Shown: positions 1 through 10,779 of the stretch, in pieces
Position numbering within the stretch: position 1 is the first letter of the stretch
How the letters are laid out: each line of letters opens with the position of its first letter
Assembly: GCF_019623905.1 (NCBI RefSeq)
Contig: NZ_CP069370.1
Location: forward strand, 2,232,001 to 2,296,000
Direction of reading: 5' to 3'
Length of the DNA: 64,000 nucleotides
Source: Neotabrizicola shimadae
Lineage (GTDB): Bacteria > Pseudomonadota > Alphaproteobacteria > Rhodobacterales > Rhodobacteraceae
Notes under the pieces: model-generated
The model's database searches: none
Told to the model about the DNA's origin: nothing
The model's input: only the letters and a program-made list of their open reading frames with translations
Made by a program: the position numbers and the translations under genes

Positions 1-1
1 C

Positions 2-799
2 CTGTTCCTTGTGCCCACGGTGGCGTCGTTCTGGTTCAGCCTGACGCGGTGGGACCTGATCAACACCGAATTCATCGGCCTGGACAATTACCGCCAGTTC
101 TTCAAGGAACCCTTCCTCGTCCAGGGCCTGACCAACACGGTGATCTACGCCGTGCTGACATCAGGGTCCAAGACGGTGATCGGGCTCTTGCTGGCCGTGC
201 TGCTGACCTCGGGCCTGCGCGGGCAGGGCTTCCTGCGCTCGGTCGTGTTCTTCCCGGTTCTGGTCTCGACCATCGGCGTCGGCATCACCTTCTCGGTGCT
301 GATGCACCCGACCAAGGGCCTCATCAACCTGGGCCTGGCCGAAATCGGCCTGCCAAGGGTGGGCTGGCTGACCGAGGCGTCGCTGGCGCTCTATTCCATC
401 GCCTTCGTCGATCTGTGGAAGGGCGTGGGCCTTGCTACCCTCATCTACATCGCGGGCCTTGCCGCAATCAGTCCCGACTACTACGAAGCCGCCCGCATCG
501 ACGGCGCCACCCGGCTGCAACGCTTCTGGCGCGTGACCGTGCCGCTGGTCCGACCCGCCACCGTGACCGTCGTCACCCTGTCGCTGATCGGCGGCCTGCG
601 CAGCTTCGATCTCATCTGGGCGATGACGCGAGGCGGCCCCGGCTTTTCGTCCGATGTGCTGGCAAGCGTCATCTACAAGCAGTACCAGGCCGGCTTCTAT
701 GGCCTGTCCACCGCCGGCAACGTCATCCTGTTCCTGCTGATCGCTCTCATCATCCTGCCGCTTACCTGGTGGTTCAACCGAAGGGAGGTGGACCTGTGA
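2..799 (+). CDS. Sugar ABC transporter permease, MalF/UgpA type (5' truncated)
   Basis: Inner-membrane permease of a CUT1-family carbohydrate importer. The reading frame is open to the first base, so the gene starts before the window; the GTG at position 11 is internal, since LFL is encoded in frame before it. Hydrophobic segments alternate with loops, and the cytoplasmic EAA loop that contacts the ATPase is visible as EAARIDGATRLQRFWRVTVP at about 490-550. The stop TGA overlaps the GTG start of the second permease, so the two are translationally coupled. The substrate-binding protein expected for this family would lie upstream, outside the window. Substrate unknown; the sugar-enzyme operon that converges on the transporter suggests a related carbohydrate. 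Confidence 0.9.
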   Translation: MFLVPTVASFWFSLTRWDLINTEFIGLDNYRQFFKEPFLVQGLTNTVIYAVLTSGSKTVIGLLLAVLLTSGLRGQGFLRSVVFFPVLVSTIGVGITFSVLMHPTKGLINLGLAEIGLPRVGWLTEASLALYSIAFVDLWKGVGLATLIYIAGLAAISPDYYEAARIDGATRLQRFWRVTVPLVRPATVTVVTLSLIGGLRSFDLIWAMTRGGPGFSSDVLASVIYKQYQAGFYGLSTAGNVILFLLIALIILPLTWWFNRREVDL

Positions 800-1632
800 C
801 CGCCCGCGATGCCCGCCGCCAATGGATCACCGGCATGATCGCTATGGCCGTGGCCACCGTGATCTTCATCGTCCCCTTCGCCTTCATCTTCCTGACCGCG
901 GCCAAGACCAAGCAGGACGCCTCGCGGCTCCTCTTCACCTGGCCTGAACAATGGCAGCTCTGGCAGAACTTCACCGAGGTGCTGAAGGCGCGCAACTACA
1001 TGCTCCTGCTCGCCTATTTCAACTCGACCGTCATCACGGTAGGCGCGGTCGCGGCCCTGGTCGTATTCGGCGCGATGGTGGGCTATGTGCTTCAGCGCCG
1101 CCGTACCGGCTGGAACAAGGTCATCTACGCCATGGTGCTGGTGGGCCTCATGGTGCCCCCGGCCGTGGTGCCCACGATCTGGGTGCTGCAGGGCCTTGGC
1201 CTCTTCAAGACGATCCACGGCATGATCCTGATCCAGATCGCCTATGGCCTGGCCTTCTCGGTGCTTCTGTACCGCAGCTTCATCGCCACCATCCCGCGCG
1301 ACCTTGACGAAGCCGCCATCATCGACGGCGCCAAGCCGCTGCAGGTGTTTTTCAAGGTCATCCTGCCACTTCTGAAGCCGGTGACGGTGACGCTGATTGT
1401 GGTGCAGTCCATCGCGATCTTCAACGATTTCACCAACCCGCTCTATTACCTGCCGGGCAAGGAAAACGTGACCGTCCAACTGACGCTCTACAATTTCCAA
1501 AGCCAGTTCACGACGCAGTTCAACCTCCTGTTCATGAACATCCTGCTGGTCACCATCCCGCCCCTCATCGTCTTCATCTTCTTCAACCGCCAGATCGTCG
1601 CCGGCATGACGGCGGGCGCGGTGAAAGGCTGA
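796..1632 (+). CDS. Sugar ABC transporter permease, MalG/UgpE type
   Basis: Second membrane subunit of the CUT1 importer (278 aa). The start is GTG at 796, overlapping the upstream stop, with a good ribosome site AGGGAGGTG just before it. The protein opens with a short cytoplasmic tail and a hydrophobic helix. It carries the EAA loop ([21 protein letters not shown], about residues 172-192) and ends with the MalG-like sequence [17 protein letters not shown]. Only 4 bp separate it from the ATPase gene, so the three genes form one operon. Confidence 0.92.
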   Translation: MTARDARRQWITGMIAMAVATVIFIVPFAFIFLTAAKTKQDASRLLFTWPEQWQLWQNFTEVLKARNYMLLLAYFNSTVITVGAVAALVVFGAMVGYVLQRRRTGWNKVIYAMVLVGLMVPPAVVPTIWVLQGLGLFKTIHGMILIQIAYGLAFSVLLYRSFIATIPRDLDEAAIIDGAKPLQVFFKVILPLLKPVTVTLIVVQSIAIFNDFTNPLYYLPGKENVTVQLTLYNFQSQFTTQFNLLFMNILLVTIPPLIVFIFFNRQIVAGMTAGAVKG

Positions 1633-1636
1633 CCCC

Positions 1637-2617
1637 ATGTCCTCTGTCGTTCTGGACCGCATCACGAAAAGCTTCGGCGCCGTCGATGTCATAAAGGGCG
1701 TCGATCTCAGCATCGCCGAGGGCGAGTTCTGCGTCTTCGTCGGCCCCTCGGGCTGTGGCAAATCCACACTTCTGCGCATCATTTCGGGGCTGGAAGAACA
1801 GACCTCCGGCAGGCTGATGATCGGCGGGCGCGACGTGTCGGGGGCAGAGCCGTCGGAACGCGGCATCGCCATGGTGTTCCAGTCCTATGCGCTTTACCCC
1901 CATCTCACCGTGCGCGACAACATCGGCTTCGGCCTGTCGCTGGCCAAACGCCCCAAGGCCGAGATCAGGGAAAGGGTCGAAGCCGCCTCCGCCAGCCTGC
2001 AACTGTCGCACCTGCTGGACCGCAAGCCGAAAGAGCTTTCCGGCGGCCAGCGCCAGCGCGTCGCCATCGGCCGCGCCATCGTGCGCAACCCCAAGGTGTT
2101 CCTCTTCGACGAGCCGCTGTCGAACCTCGACGCCGCCCTGCGCGCCCAGATGAGGCTGGAACTGACCGAGCTTCATGCCAAACTGAAGGCGACGATGATC
2201 TATGTCACCCACGACCAGGTCGAGGCGATGACGATGGCCGACAAGATCGTGGTGCTGAACGGCGGCCGGATCGAACAGGTGGGCAGCCCGATGGAGCTCT
2301 ACAACCGCCCCGCCACCCCCTTCGTGGCGGGCTTCATCGGCAGCCCGAAGATGAACCTCTTCGAGGGCGACGTGGCGCGCAAGATGGGCTGCGGCACCTA
2401 TGGCATCCGCCCTGAACATGTCACGCTGTCGCCCGAAGCGGGGCTGTGGTCCTGCACCGTGCGCCATGTCGAACACCTGGGCGCCGATGCCGTCGTGCAT
2501 ATGCAGGCCGATGGTCTGGGCCCCCTCGTCGCCCGCACCACGGGCGACATCACCCACGTCCCCGGCGACCGGCTGTTCGCCAGCCCCATGCCGGGCCGCG
2601 ACCACCGCTTCGCCTGA
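1637..2617 (+). CDS. Sugar ABC transporter ATP-binding protein, UgpC/MalK type
   Basis: ATPase (326 aa) that powers the two permeases. Visible motifs are Walker [10 protein letters not shown] (about residues 36-44), signature LSGGQRQR, Walker [13 protein letters not shown] and the H-loop histidine in [11 protein letters not shown]. The C-terminal 90 residues form the regulatory TOBE/OB-type domain of MalK-like proteins, with [10 protein letters not shown]. That domain is somewhat short compared with the usual 350-370 aa family members. The gene converges on the FGGY kinase gene with only 16 bp between the two stop codons. Confidence 0.92.
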   Translation: MSSVVLDRITKSFGAVDVIKGVDLSIAEGEFCVFVGPSGCGKSTLLRIISGLEEQTSGRLMIGGRDVSGAEPSERGIAMVFQSYALYPHLTVRDNIGFGLSLAKRPKAEIRERVEAASASLQLSHLLDRKPKELSGGQRQRVAIGRAIVRNPKVFLFDEPLSNLDAALRAQMRLELTELHAKLKATMIYVTHDQVEAMTMADKIVVLNGGRIEQVGSPMELYNRPATPFVAGFIGSPKMNLFEGDVARKMGCGTYGIRPEHVTLSPEAGLWSCTVRHVEHLGADAVVHMQADGLGPLVARTTGDITHVPGDRLFASPMPGRDHRFA

Positions 2618-2633
2618 GCGAAGGCCCGGTTCC

Positions 2634-4070
2634 TCAGGCGCGCGTCCGGCGCAGCGCCGCCGCCCATCTTGCGCGGGCCGCGGGGTCGGCAGCCCCCGGC
2701 CGGAAGGCGCGCGACGGCTCGGGCAGGCGCATGGCGACCCCCTGCCCCGCCATGGCCATCGCCGCCACGCCAAGCGCGCCGATCTCCTCGACATCCGCCG
2801 TCTCGACCGGGCGGCCCAGAAGGTCGGCCTGCATCTGCATTAGAACCGCGTTGCCCGAGGCCCCGCCATCCGCCCGCAGCCCGGTCAACGGATGGCCGAC
2901 GTCCCGCTCCATCGCCTCGAACACATCGGCGATCTGCTGGGCAATCCCGTCCAGCGCGGCGCGCGCCAGATGGGCGGGCAGCGTGCCATGGGTCATTCCG
3001 GTGATCGTCCCGGTGGCCGCATCGTCCCAATGTGGCGCGCCAAGCCCCGCCAGCGCCGGCACAAAGCTCACCCCGCCGCTGTCGGGCACGGTCAGCGCCA
3101 GCTCGGTCAGCGCCGCCGCATCGGTCACGCCCAGAAGCCGCGCCATGAAGGCCGCCGCCTGCGCCGAAACGGTGATGTTGCCCTCCAGCGCATGGGCCGT
3201 GCCCTTCCGGTCGGTCCAGGCGATGGTGCCCGAAAGACCGTTGGACGAAGCCCGCCGCCCCGGCGTCAGCGTCATCAGCGAGGATCCGGTGCCATAGGTC
3301 GCCTTCACCGGCCCCGGCGCCCTTACCCCATGGCCATAAAGGGCGGCATGGCTGTCGCCCATCATCGCCAGGATCGGCACCCCCGCCGGCAGCACCGTCG
3401 CCCCCGCCGCCGTCTCGCCAAACCGGCTGTCCGAGGGGCGTGGCTCGGGAAGGCAGCGCACATCGGCGCCGAACAACTCTGCCAGGTCTGCACTGAACGA
3501 AAGCGCCCGCGTATCGAACAACTGCGTCCGGCTGGCGTTGGAATGGTCGGTGGCAAAGGCTCGGCCCCCGGTCAGGTTCCACAGGACCCAGGCATCCACC
3601 GTCCCGGCGCGCAGCCGCCTCGCGGCCAACAACTCGCGCGCTCCGGCCACATGCTCCAGCACCCAGGCAAGCTTCGAGGCCGGGAAAAGCGGGTTGATCC
3701 CCAGCCCCGTGGCCTCCACCACCTGCGCATCATGCCCCGCTGCGATCAGCCGGGCACAGGCCTCCGCCGTGCGGCGGCATTGCCAGATCGGCGCGGGGCA
3801 GATGGGGGCCGAGGTCGCGGCATCCCAGATCACCAGCGTCTCGCGCTGGTTCGCGATGGCAATGGCGTCGGGCACACCGTGTGCCTCCGCCACACGGGCA
3901 ATCACCGCCTGCACACTGGCCCAGATGTCACCCGCCGACTGCTCGGCCCAGCCGGGCTGCGGATAGGCCGTGGTCAGGGCCGCAGAAGCCCGCGCCAGCA
4001 TGGCACCGCTCTCGTCCACCAGCACCGCCTTGGTGTTGGTCGTGCCCTGGTCGATGGCCAGCACGCGCAT
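2634..4070 (-). CDS. FGGY-family carbohydrate kinase
   Basis: Cytoplasmic ATP-dependent sugar kinase (478 aa) of the xylulose/glycerol kinase superfamily. The phosphate-binding loop IDQGTTNTKAVLVDE begins at residue 6, and the C-terminal FGGY signature region is seen as GGASGNAVLMQMQADLLGRP near residue 400. It is the last gene of a tight minus-strand operon, 3 bp after the transketolase C-terminal subunit. In that setting it probably phosphorylates the ketose made by the isomerase, giving the substrate for the transketolase. The closest pathway logic known to me is D-apulose kinase in D-apiose catabolism, but sequence alone does not fix the substrate. Confidence 0.88.
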   Translation of the reverse strand: MRVLAIDQGTTNTKAVLVDESGAMLARASAALTTAYPQPGWAEQSAGDIWASVQAVIARVAEAHGVPDAIAIANQRETLVIWDAATSAPICPAPIWQCRRTAEACARLIAAGHDAQVVEATGLGINPLFPASKLAWVLEHVAGARELLAARRLRAGTVDAWVLWNLTGGRAFATDHSNASRTQLFDTRALSFSADLAELFGADVRCLPEPRPSDSRFGETAAGATVLPAGVPILAMMGDSHAALYGHGVRAPGPVKATYGTGSSLMTLTPGRRASSNGLSGTIAWTDRKGTAHALEGNITVSAQAAAFMARLLGVTDAAALTELALTVPDSGGVSFVPALAGLGAPHWDDAATGTITGMTHGTLPAHLARAALDGIAQQIADVFEAMERDVGHPLTGLRADGGASGNAVLMQMQADLLGRPVETADVEEIGALGVAAMAMAGQGVAMRLPEPSRAFRPGAADPAARARWAAALRRTRA

Positions 4071-4073
4071 GGC

Positions 4074-5033
4074 TCAGCCCCTCTTGCGCGCCAGCGCCCG
4101 GCGGGCGGCGGCGGCTATCCCCTCGGCGCTCAGGCCATATTCCGCGAACAGCCAGTCCACCGATCCGGTCGGCAGAAAGCCCGGAAAGCCCAAGCGCTCC
4201 ACCGGCACCGGGTCATGCGCGGTGACATATTCCGCCACCGCCCCACCCAGGCCGCCGCGGACATGGGCTTCCTCGGCCGTCACGATGGCCCCCGTCGCCG
4301 CCGCGGCGGCTACCGCCTCTTCGTCCAACGGGTTCAGCGTCGCCATGTTCAACACGCGCGCCGCAATGCCCTCGCCTGCCAGCAGGTCGGCGGCCGCAGC
4401 GGCCAGATGCACCACGGTGCCATTGGCGATGATCGTCACATCGCCCCCCTGCCGCACCACCTCGGCCTTGCCGGGCCGGAAGACACGGCCCGCAACCTCC
4501 AGATCAGGCACCGGCATCCGCGACAGGCGCAGATAGACCGGACCCTCATGCGCCGCCGCCCATTTCACCGCCTCGGCGGTTTCCCAGGCATCGGCAGGCA
4601 CGATCACCGTCAGGTTGGTCAAGGGCCGCAGCCAGGCGAAATCCTCGATGGAATGGTGCGTCGCCCCCAATTCGCCATAGGCTATGCCCGACGACTGGCC
4701 CACCAGCTTCACGTTGAAATTGGCATAGGCGACATCGGCCTTCACCTGTTCCAGCGCACGCCCGGTGATGAAGCACGACGCAGCCGAGACAAAGGGAATG
4801 CGACCGCCATTTGCCAGCCCCGCGCCCACGCCGACCATCACCTGCTCGGCGATTCCCACATTCACCAGACGGTCGGGGAACTTCTTCTGAAAACCGTTCA
4901 GCTTGGACGAGCCGACCGAATCGTTCACCACCGCCACGATGCGCGGATCGGCCTCGGCCAGCGCCTCCAGCGTGGCAACCCAGGCCTCGCGGCAATCCTT
5001 CAGCCCCTCGGCAACCGGCGCTGCGTGACCCAT
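4074..5033 (-). CDS. Split transketolase, C-terminal subunit (AptA/AptB-like)
   Basis: Carries the pyrimidine-binding and C-terminal domains of transketolase as a separate 319-aa protein. The conserved catalytic glutamate that activates thiamine diphosphate is in VNVGIAEQVMVGVGAG (E63). The start ATG overlaps the stop of the N-terminal subunit as TGATG, which favours equal synthesis of the two halves. Split transketolases of this kind occur in dedicated sugar or apulose-4-phosphate pathways rather than the central pentose phosphate pathway. Here the partner kinase and isomerase support a dedicated role. Confidence 0.9.
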   Translation of the reverse strand: MGHAAPVAEGLKDCREAWVATLEALAEADPRIVAVVNDSVGSSKLNGFQKKFPDRLVNVGIAEQVMVGVGAGLANGGRIPFVSAASCFITGRALEQVKADVAYANFNVKLVGQSSGIAYGELGATHHSIEDFAWLRPLTNLTVIVPADAWETAEAVKWAAAHEGPVYLRLSRMPVPDLEVAGRVFRPGKAEVVRQGGDVTIIANGTVVHLAAAAADLLAGEGIAARVLNMATLNPLDEEAVAAAAATGAIVTAEEAHVRGGLGGAVAEYVTAHDPVPVERLGFPGFLPTGSVDWLFAEYGLSAEGIAAAARRALARKRG

Positions 5034-5860
5034 CAGACCAACTCCCTCATCGCCTGGGCGAACTGTTCGTCATTCGGCACGCCATGGTGCCACTTCGCCT
5101 GGTTCTCCATGAAGGACACACCCTTGCCCTTCACGGTATTGGCAATCACGCAGCGCGGCCGGTCCCCCGGCGTCGCCCCCAGAACGGCCAGCAAGGCCTC
5201 GGGGTCATGGCCATCCACCTCCACCACTTCCCAGCCGAAGGCCCGGTACTTTGCATCCAGCGGGTCCAGGCCCGAGGTCTCTTCCGTCCCCGCGCCCTGC
5301 TGCAGCCGGTTGCGGTCGATGATCAGCGTCAGGCGGCCCAGCTTGCGGTGCCCCGCCACCATCGCCGCCTCCCAGTTCGACCCCTCCTGCTGCTCGCCAT
5401 CGCCGGTCAGCACAAAGCTGCGCCAGTCCGCCCCTGCCAGTTGCCCGGCAATGGCAATGCCCACGGCCACCGGGAACCCATGTCCCAGAGGCCCCGTATT
5501 CGTCTCCACCCCCGGCAGGTAGTTCCGGTTCGGATGCCCGTTCAGCATCGACCGGGGCTGCATGTAGGTTTCCAGCCACCCTTCCGGGAAATACCCCGCC
5601 CCGCACAGAGCCGTGTAAAGCGCCCCGGTGGCATGGCCTTTCGACATCACGAACCGGTCGCGGTCCGCCCAGTCCGGCCGCGCCGGATCGAACCGCAGAA
5701 CGCCCACATACAGCGTCGCGATGATGTCGATCGCCGAAAAGTCGCCGCCCGGATGGCCAAGCTGCGCCTTGTGCACCATGCCAAAGGCGGTGCGCCGCAT
5801 CCACAGCGCGCGGTCGCGGATGGCCTGGATCGTGTCGTTGGTCTGAAGGGCGGGCAGCAT
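5033..5860 (-). CDS. Split transketolase, N-terminal subunit (AptA/AptB-like)
   Basis: Thiamine-diphosphate-binding half (275 aa) of a two-subunit transketolase. The diphosphate/Mg motif GDGEQQEGSN starts at G153 and ends with the metal-ligand Asn (N184, in IIDRN). Phosphate or substrate histidines are seen in LGHPGGD (H36) and SKGHATGALY (H76). It is 6 bp after the isomerase gene and overlaps the C-terminal subunit gene. Expected reaction: transfer of a two-carbon ketol unit from a phosphorylated ketose. Confidence 0.92.
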   Translation of the reverse strand: MLPALQTNDTIQAIRDRALWMRRTAFGMVHKAQLGHPGGDFSAIDIIATLYVGVLRFDPARPDWADRDRFVMSKGHATGALYTALCGAGYFPEGWLETYMQPRSMLNGHPNRNYLPGVETNTGPLGHGFPVAVGIAIAGQLAGADWRSFVLTGDGEQQEGSNWEAAMVAGHRKLGRLTLIIDRNRLQQGAGTEETSGLDPLDAKYRAFGWEVVEVDGHDPEALLAVLGATPGDRPRCVIANTVKGKGVSFMENQAKWHHGVPNDEQFAQAMRELV

Positions 5861-5866
5861 GGGGCC

Positions 5867-7333
5867 TCAGAAGCGGTTGGGGTGGAAAAGCTGCGGTTCG
5901 GGCTCTTGCCCATGGTGATAGATCGGCCAGCCCAGATAGCGGACCACCGCCTCGTTCACGACATCGGCGTGATGGCCGCGCACCATGGCAACGTGATGCT
6001 CAAAACCGTTCTGCGTGACGAACCGCAACAGCCGGCGCAGGTCCTTCACGCGCGTAGTGGCAATGCCGCCGTCCATCGGGAAGGGGTGATCCGTGAACTC
6101 GCCCTCGCCCAGATAGCATTTCACCGTGCCGGCCCGGTCGTCGGTGGACAGCCGGAAGAACGTCATCGGCCCGGGCTTCACCTTGCCCTTCACCGCGCCA
6201 AAGCACTTCTCGCGCCCGATGGTCTCACCCAGCACATCCAGCTCGCCCACTTCCGGCGTGTCGCCGATGAAGCTCTTCGGATAGTTGCCGCAATGGGTGC
6301 AGACGCACAGGTCGGGCTCGTGCCCGTAGTTGTTGTTCCAGTCCAGGATCGCCGGCGGCGCGCCACTGGCCAGCGCCAGCGCATACATCGACAGCGCGCC
6401 CATGATGTCCACCTCGCAGGCCGAGGGCATCAGATCCTCGCCCATCATCGACATGGTCAGGCAGGTGGCGCAGCCGAAATTGTCCTGCAACGACCGCCAG
6501 CACTGGATGGCACTGGCGTCGCAGCCGTTCTCCTCGATCCAGCGGTTCACGGCCAGCGTCCAGCGCGCCTGCTTCTCGATCTGCGCCGGCTTGATATGGG
6601 CCGGGATACGGCCATAGCCCTTCACCTTCTCCAGCACCGCCAGCAGCGCCGGGTCATCGCCCTTGATCGCCCCCGCCGCGCCCATCATCTCGGACAAGTC
6701 CACGGTAACGACGGTGATCCCCGCCGCCTGCAACAGCTTTTCCGAATAGCGCATGGTCTGGAACGCCCCGGTGCGCGCCCCGATCGCGCCAAGCCGCGCA
6801 CCGCGCAAGCCCCGCACCGTGCGGCACAGCCGCGCAAACCGCTCCAGATCCGCCCCGAACTCGTCCGAGGACACATCGCAGGTGTGGCTCGTCGTTTCGG
6901 TGAACGGCACGCCATATTGCCAGAAGTTGTTGGTCACGCTGATCTTGCCGCAGAAGGCGTCGCGCCGGTCGTGGACCGAGACCTTGTCCACCTCGTCATT
7001 GCTGGCCTGCAACAAGATCGGCACGTTCAGCCGCGCGCGGTTCACCAGTTCCGCCACCGCGATCTCGTCGCCAAAGTTCGGCAGGCAGATCACCAGCCCG
7101 TCGATCCGGTCGGCATGGGCCCGGAAATGCGCGGCATACAGGTCGGCGTCCGCGATGGACTGCACCGCGCCATTGGCCGTGGCCTCGAAGGGCAGCGTCA
7201 CCACCTCGACCCCGATCCGCGCCAGCTGCGCCAGTGCCTCGTCGCGCGCCGCCTTGCAGGGCGCCGGGCTGAAGAAGGCCCGGCTGCCGATCACCAGCCC
7301 CAGAGTCACCTTCCTGCGGATTGTCAGCGCCAT
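5867..7333 (-). CDS. L-fucose/L-arabinose isomerase-family sugar isomerase
   Basis: Aldose-ketose isomerase-like protein of 488 aa. The ATG at 7333 is chosen because GGAGG lies 5 nt upstream; an upstream in-frame ATG at 7366 has no such site. The metal ligands of the FucI/AraA fold are recognisable: Glu in SACEVDIMG (about E307), Asp in AILDWNNN (about D331) and His in MVRGHHADV (about H454). A cysteine-rich stretch (CVCTHCG) follows the Asp. First gene of the isomerase-transketolase-kinase operon and divergent from a ribose-type ABC transporter, so it probably makes the first intracellular change to the imported sugar. Substrate unknown. Confidence 0.85.
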   Translation of the reverse strand: MALTIRRKVTLGLVIGSRAFFSPAPCKAARDEALAQLARIGVEVVTLPFEATANGAVQSIADADLYAAHFRAHADRIDGLVICLPNFGDEIAVAELVNRARLNVPILLQASNDEVDKVSVHDRRDAFCGKISVTNNFWQYGVPFTETTSHTCDVSSDEFGADLERFARLCRTVRGLRGARLGAIGARTGAFQTMRYSEKLLQAAGITVVTVDLSEMMGAAGAIKGDDPALLAVLEKVKGYGRIPAHIKPAQIEKQARWTLAVNRWIEENGCDASAIQCWRSLQDNFGCATCLTMSMMGEDLMPSACEVDIMGALSMYALALASGAPPAILDWNNNYGHEPDLCVCTHCGNYPKSFIGDTPEVGELDVLGETIGREKCFGAVKGKVKPGPMTFFRLSTDDRAGTVKCYLGEGEFTDHPFPMDGGIATTRVKDLRRLLRFVTQNGFEHHVAMVRGHHADVVNEAVVRYLGWPIYHHGQEPEPQLFHPNRF

Positions 7334-7372
7334 CTCCCCCTCCGGTCCTGCTGGCGTGGCGGTCAAGCCGCC

Positions 7373-7466
7373 TTTCGATTGCTTGCGTTTGATTTCGCTT
7401 CATACCTATTGCCACCCCTGACCACAAGGGCAGATTTCGTCATGCCTAGCAAAACAAGGGATTTCG
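7373..7466. promoter_or_regulatory. Array of TTTCG direct repeats, candidate operators
   Basis: The 266-bp gap between the divergent isomerase and binding-protein genes holds four TTTCG half-sites in the same direction, at 7373, 7393, 7435 and 7462. Three of them extend to GATTTCG. The first two spacings (20 and 42 bp) are close to whole helical turns. DeoR-family regulators such as GlpR recognise TTCG-containing half-sites, and a DeoR-family gene sits at the end of the divergent operon. Binding is inferred only. Confidence 0.35.
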
Positions 7467-7521
7467 CTGCAACGCCATTGCCGCGCCGCAGAATAATCCA
7501 ATGGCAAAAGTCAATGATTGA

Positions 7522-8541
<1,020 letters not shown>

Positions 8542-8611
8542 CGGCCCGAACGGCCTGCCGGCGCGCCCCGCTCCCGGGCGCGCCGGCCCCATTTGCCAGA
8601 GACCGAACCCC

Positions 8612-9256
8612 ATGCGCGCCCAGACCCTCGCGGCCCTTCTCCTCGCGGTCCTGCCGGTTTCCGCCTGCAAGATCGTTCCCACCGAAAAGGCCCAGACCAC
8701 CGAAGCCGCCAATGCCACCGAGGCCGGCGACGACGCGCGCATCGCGGCGCTGCTCGACAAGACCTATGACGCGGACCTCCTGCCGCTGATCCGTGACAAG
8801 GCCGTGCCGCTACCGGACCTGCGCGCCGCCGTGGCCGCCGGCCTCGATGCCGCCGGCTCCGCCCAGGGCAACCGCGGCGCGGGCGAAGGCGCCGCCTGGT
8901 CCTTCCCGGTCAAGGGCCAGGGCACGGTGATCGCGGCCAACCTGCAAAGCCGCGCCCGCAAGGCCGAACTGGATACCGATGGCGACGGCAAGGCCGATGT
9001 CACGCTCCAGCTTGGCCCGGTCATCAAGGGCACCAGCCTGCGCGACGTGGCGCCCTTCTACGATTTCAACGACTTCCGCGACCAGATCGAGTTTGCCAAG
9101 CTCGCCCGCGCCATCAACGACCGCACAACGGCGGCGCTCGTCGTTCCCGAGGGCGACCTGACCGGCAAGACGCTCGCCTTCTCTGGCGCCGTCTCGATGA
9201 AGGCCGCAACCGACCCCTGGCTCGTCACCGTCGTCACGCTGGAGCCCGCACCATGA
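8612..9256 (+). CDS. DUF2291-family lipoprotein of a sugar ABC operon
   Basis: A 214-aa lipoprotein: the signal peptide ends in the lipobox LPVSAC, so Cys19 should be acylated. The rest matches the DUF2291 pattern, including FPVKGQGTVIAANLQSRARKA and FYDFNDFRDQIEFAKLARAIND. DUF2291 proteins are usually encoded between the binding protein and the ATPase of ribose-type transporters, as here. A role in transporter assembly or substrate delivery in the periplasm is plausible but unproven. Its last codons overlap the ATPase start (ATGA). Confidence 0.85.
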   Translation: MRAQTLAALLLAVLPVSACKIVPTEKAQTTEAANATEAGDDARIAALLDKTYDADLLPLIRDKAVPLPDLRAAVAAGLDAAGSAQGNRGAGEGAAWSFPVKGQGTVIAANLQSRARKAELDTDGDGKADVTLQLGPVIKGTSLRDVAPFYDFNDFRDQIEFAKLARAINDRTTAALVVPEGDLTGKTLAFSGAVSMKAATDPWLVTVVTLEPAP

Positions 9257-10779
9257 CCGATGCGCCCATCGGCCTGACCATCCGCGGCGGGGTGAAGGTC
9301 TATCCCGGCACCCGGGCGCTGAAGGGCGTGGATTTCGACCTGCGCATGGGCGCGGTCAACGTTCTGGTGGGCGAGAACGGGGCCGGAAAATCCACGCTGA
9401 TGAAGGTGATCGCCGGGGTCGAACCGCTCACCGAAGGCCGGATCGAGATGGACAGCCGAGAGGTGCAGTTCCGCACCAAGTCCGATGCGGTCAAGGCCGG
9501 CATCGGCATCGTGTTCCAGGAGCTGAACCTCTTTCCGAACCTCACGGTGGCGGAGAACATCTTCATCGGCCGCGAACCCGTGCGCGGCGGCATCGACATC
9601 GACGCCACCGCACAGCGCGAGGCCGCGCGCGCCCTGATGCAGCGGCTGGAACAGCCGATCGACCCGGACACACCGCTTGGCGAACTTCGCGTCGGCCAGC
9701 AGCAGATCGTCGAAATCGCCAAGGCGCTTGCCCAGGACGCCAGGATCCTCATCCTGGACGAGCCCACCAGCGCCCTCTCCGCCGCCGAGGTCGAGGTGCT
9801 GTTCCGCGTGATCCGCGACCTGAAATCCCAGGGCGTCGGCATCGTCTACATCAGTCACCGCCTCGAAGAGCTGATCCGCATCGGCGACCACATCACCGTG
9901 CTGCGCGACGGCATCATCACCGGCGCGCGCCCGATGGAGGGCGTGGACCTGCCCTGGATCGTGCGCGCCATGATCGGCGATGCCTCCAAGGACTACCCCC
10001 GCGCCGAAGATCACCAGCTTGGCCCCGAGGTGTTCCGCGCCGAAGACATCACCCTGCCCCGCATGGGCGGCGGCTTCACCGTGGACCACGTCTCGCTCTC
10101 GGTCCGCGCGGGCGAGATCGTGGGGCTCTACGGTCTCATGGGCGCGGGCCGCACCGAATTTCTCGAATGCATCATGGCCCAGCATCCCCATGCCAGGGGC
10201 CGCTTCTTCGTTGAAGGCCGCGCGCTGACCGAACCCGATGTCGCCGGCCGCATTGCCCGCGGCATCGCACTCATCCCCGAAGACCGCAAACGCGACGGCC
10301 TCGTGCAGATCATGGCGATCCGCGAAAACCTCACGCTCTCCGCCCTGAAGCGCTTCACCCGCCTCTTCCACCTGGACCTGAAGGCCGAGGCCGCGACGGC
10401 GATGGATTTCGTCCGCCGCCTTACCATCAAGATCGCCAGCCCCGAAAACCCGGTGTCGTCGCTCTCGGGCGGCAACCAGCAGAAGGTGGTCATCGGCAAG
10501 GCGCTGATGACCGGGCCGAAGATCCTTCTGATGGACGAACCCTCGCGCGGCATCGACATCGGCGCCAAGGCCGAGGTGTTCCGCACCATGCGCCGCCTGG
10601 CCACCGAAGGCCTCGCCATCCTGTTCGTCACCTCCGACCTCGACGAGGTGCGCGCCCTCTCGGACCGCATCCTGGTGATGTCGGAAGGCCGTCTCACCGC
10701 AGACCTGCCCCGCGGCGCCGATGCCGCCGCGGTCGTCGCCGCCGCCTCTCCCCGCTCGACCAAGGACAAAGCCGCATGA
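9253..10779 (+). CDS. Sugar ABC transporter ATP-binding protein, RbsA type (duplicated ATPase)
   Basis: A 508-aa protein with two fused nucleotide-binding domains. The first has Walker A GENGAGKST and Walker B ILILDEPTSALS. The second has a degenerate Walker A (GLMGAGRTE), signature LSGGNQQK and Walker B ILLMDEPSRGID. This one-good, one-degenerate pattern is typical of RbsA/MglA/XylG proteins. It overlaps both neighbours by 4 bp, indicating translational coupling within the transporter operon. Confidence 0.94.
   Translation: MTDAPIGLTIRGGVKVYPGTRALKGVDFDLRMGAVNVLVGENGAGKSTLMKVIAGVEPLTEGRIEMDSREVQFRTKSDAVKAGIGIVFQELNLFPNLTVAENIFIGREPVRGGIDIDATAQREAARALMQRLEQPIDPDTPLGELRVGQQQIVEIAKALAQDARILILDEPTSALSAAEVEVLFRVIRDLKSQGVGIVYISHRLEELIRIGDHITVLRDGIITGARPMEGVDLPWIVRAMIGDASKDYPRAEDHQLGPEVFRAEDITLPRMGGGFTVDHVSLSVRAGEIVGLYGLMGAGRTEFLECIMAQHPHARGRFFVEGRALTEPDVAGRIARGIALIPEDRKRDGLVQIMAIRENLTLSALKRFTRLFHLDLKAEAATAMDFVRRLTIKIASPENPVSSLSGGNQQKVVIGKALMTGPKILLMDEPSRGIDIGAKAEVFRTMRRLATEGLAILFVTSDLDEVRALSDRILVMSEGRLTADLPRGADAAAVVAAASPRSTKDKAA

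Noticed and set aside
2634-7333. Naming the operon as the D-apiose pathway (apiI, aplK, aptAB)
   Set aside because: The isomerase belongs to a different fold from the D-apiose isomerase I recall, so gene symbols were not transferred.
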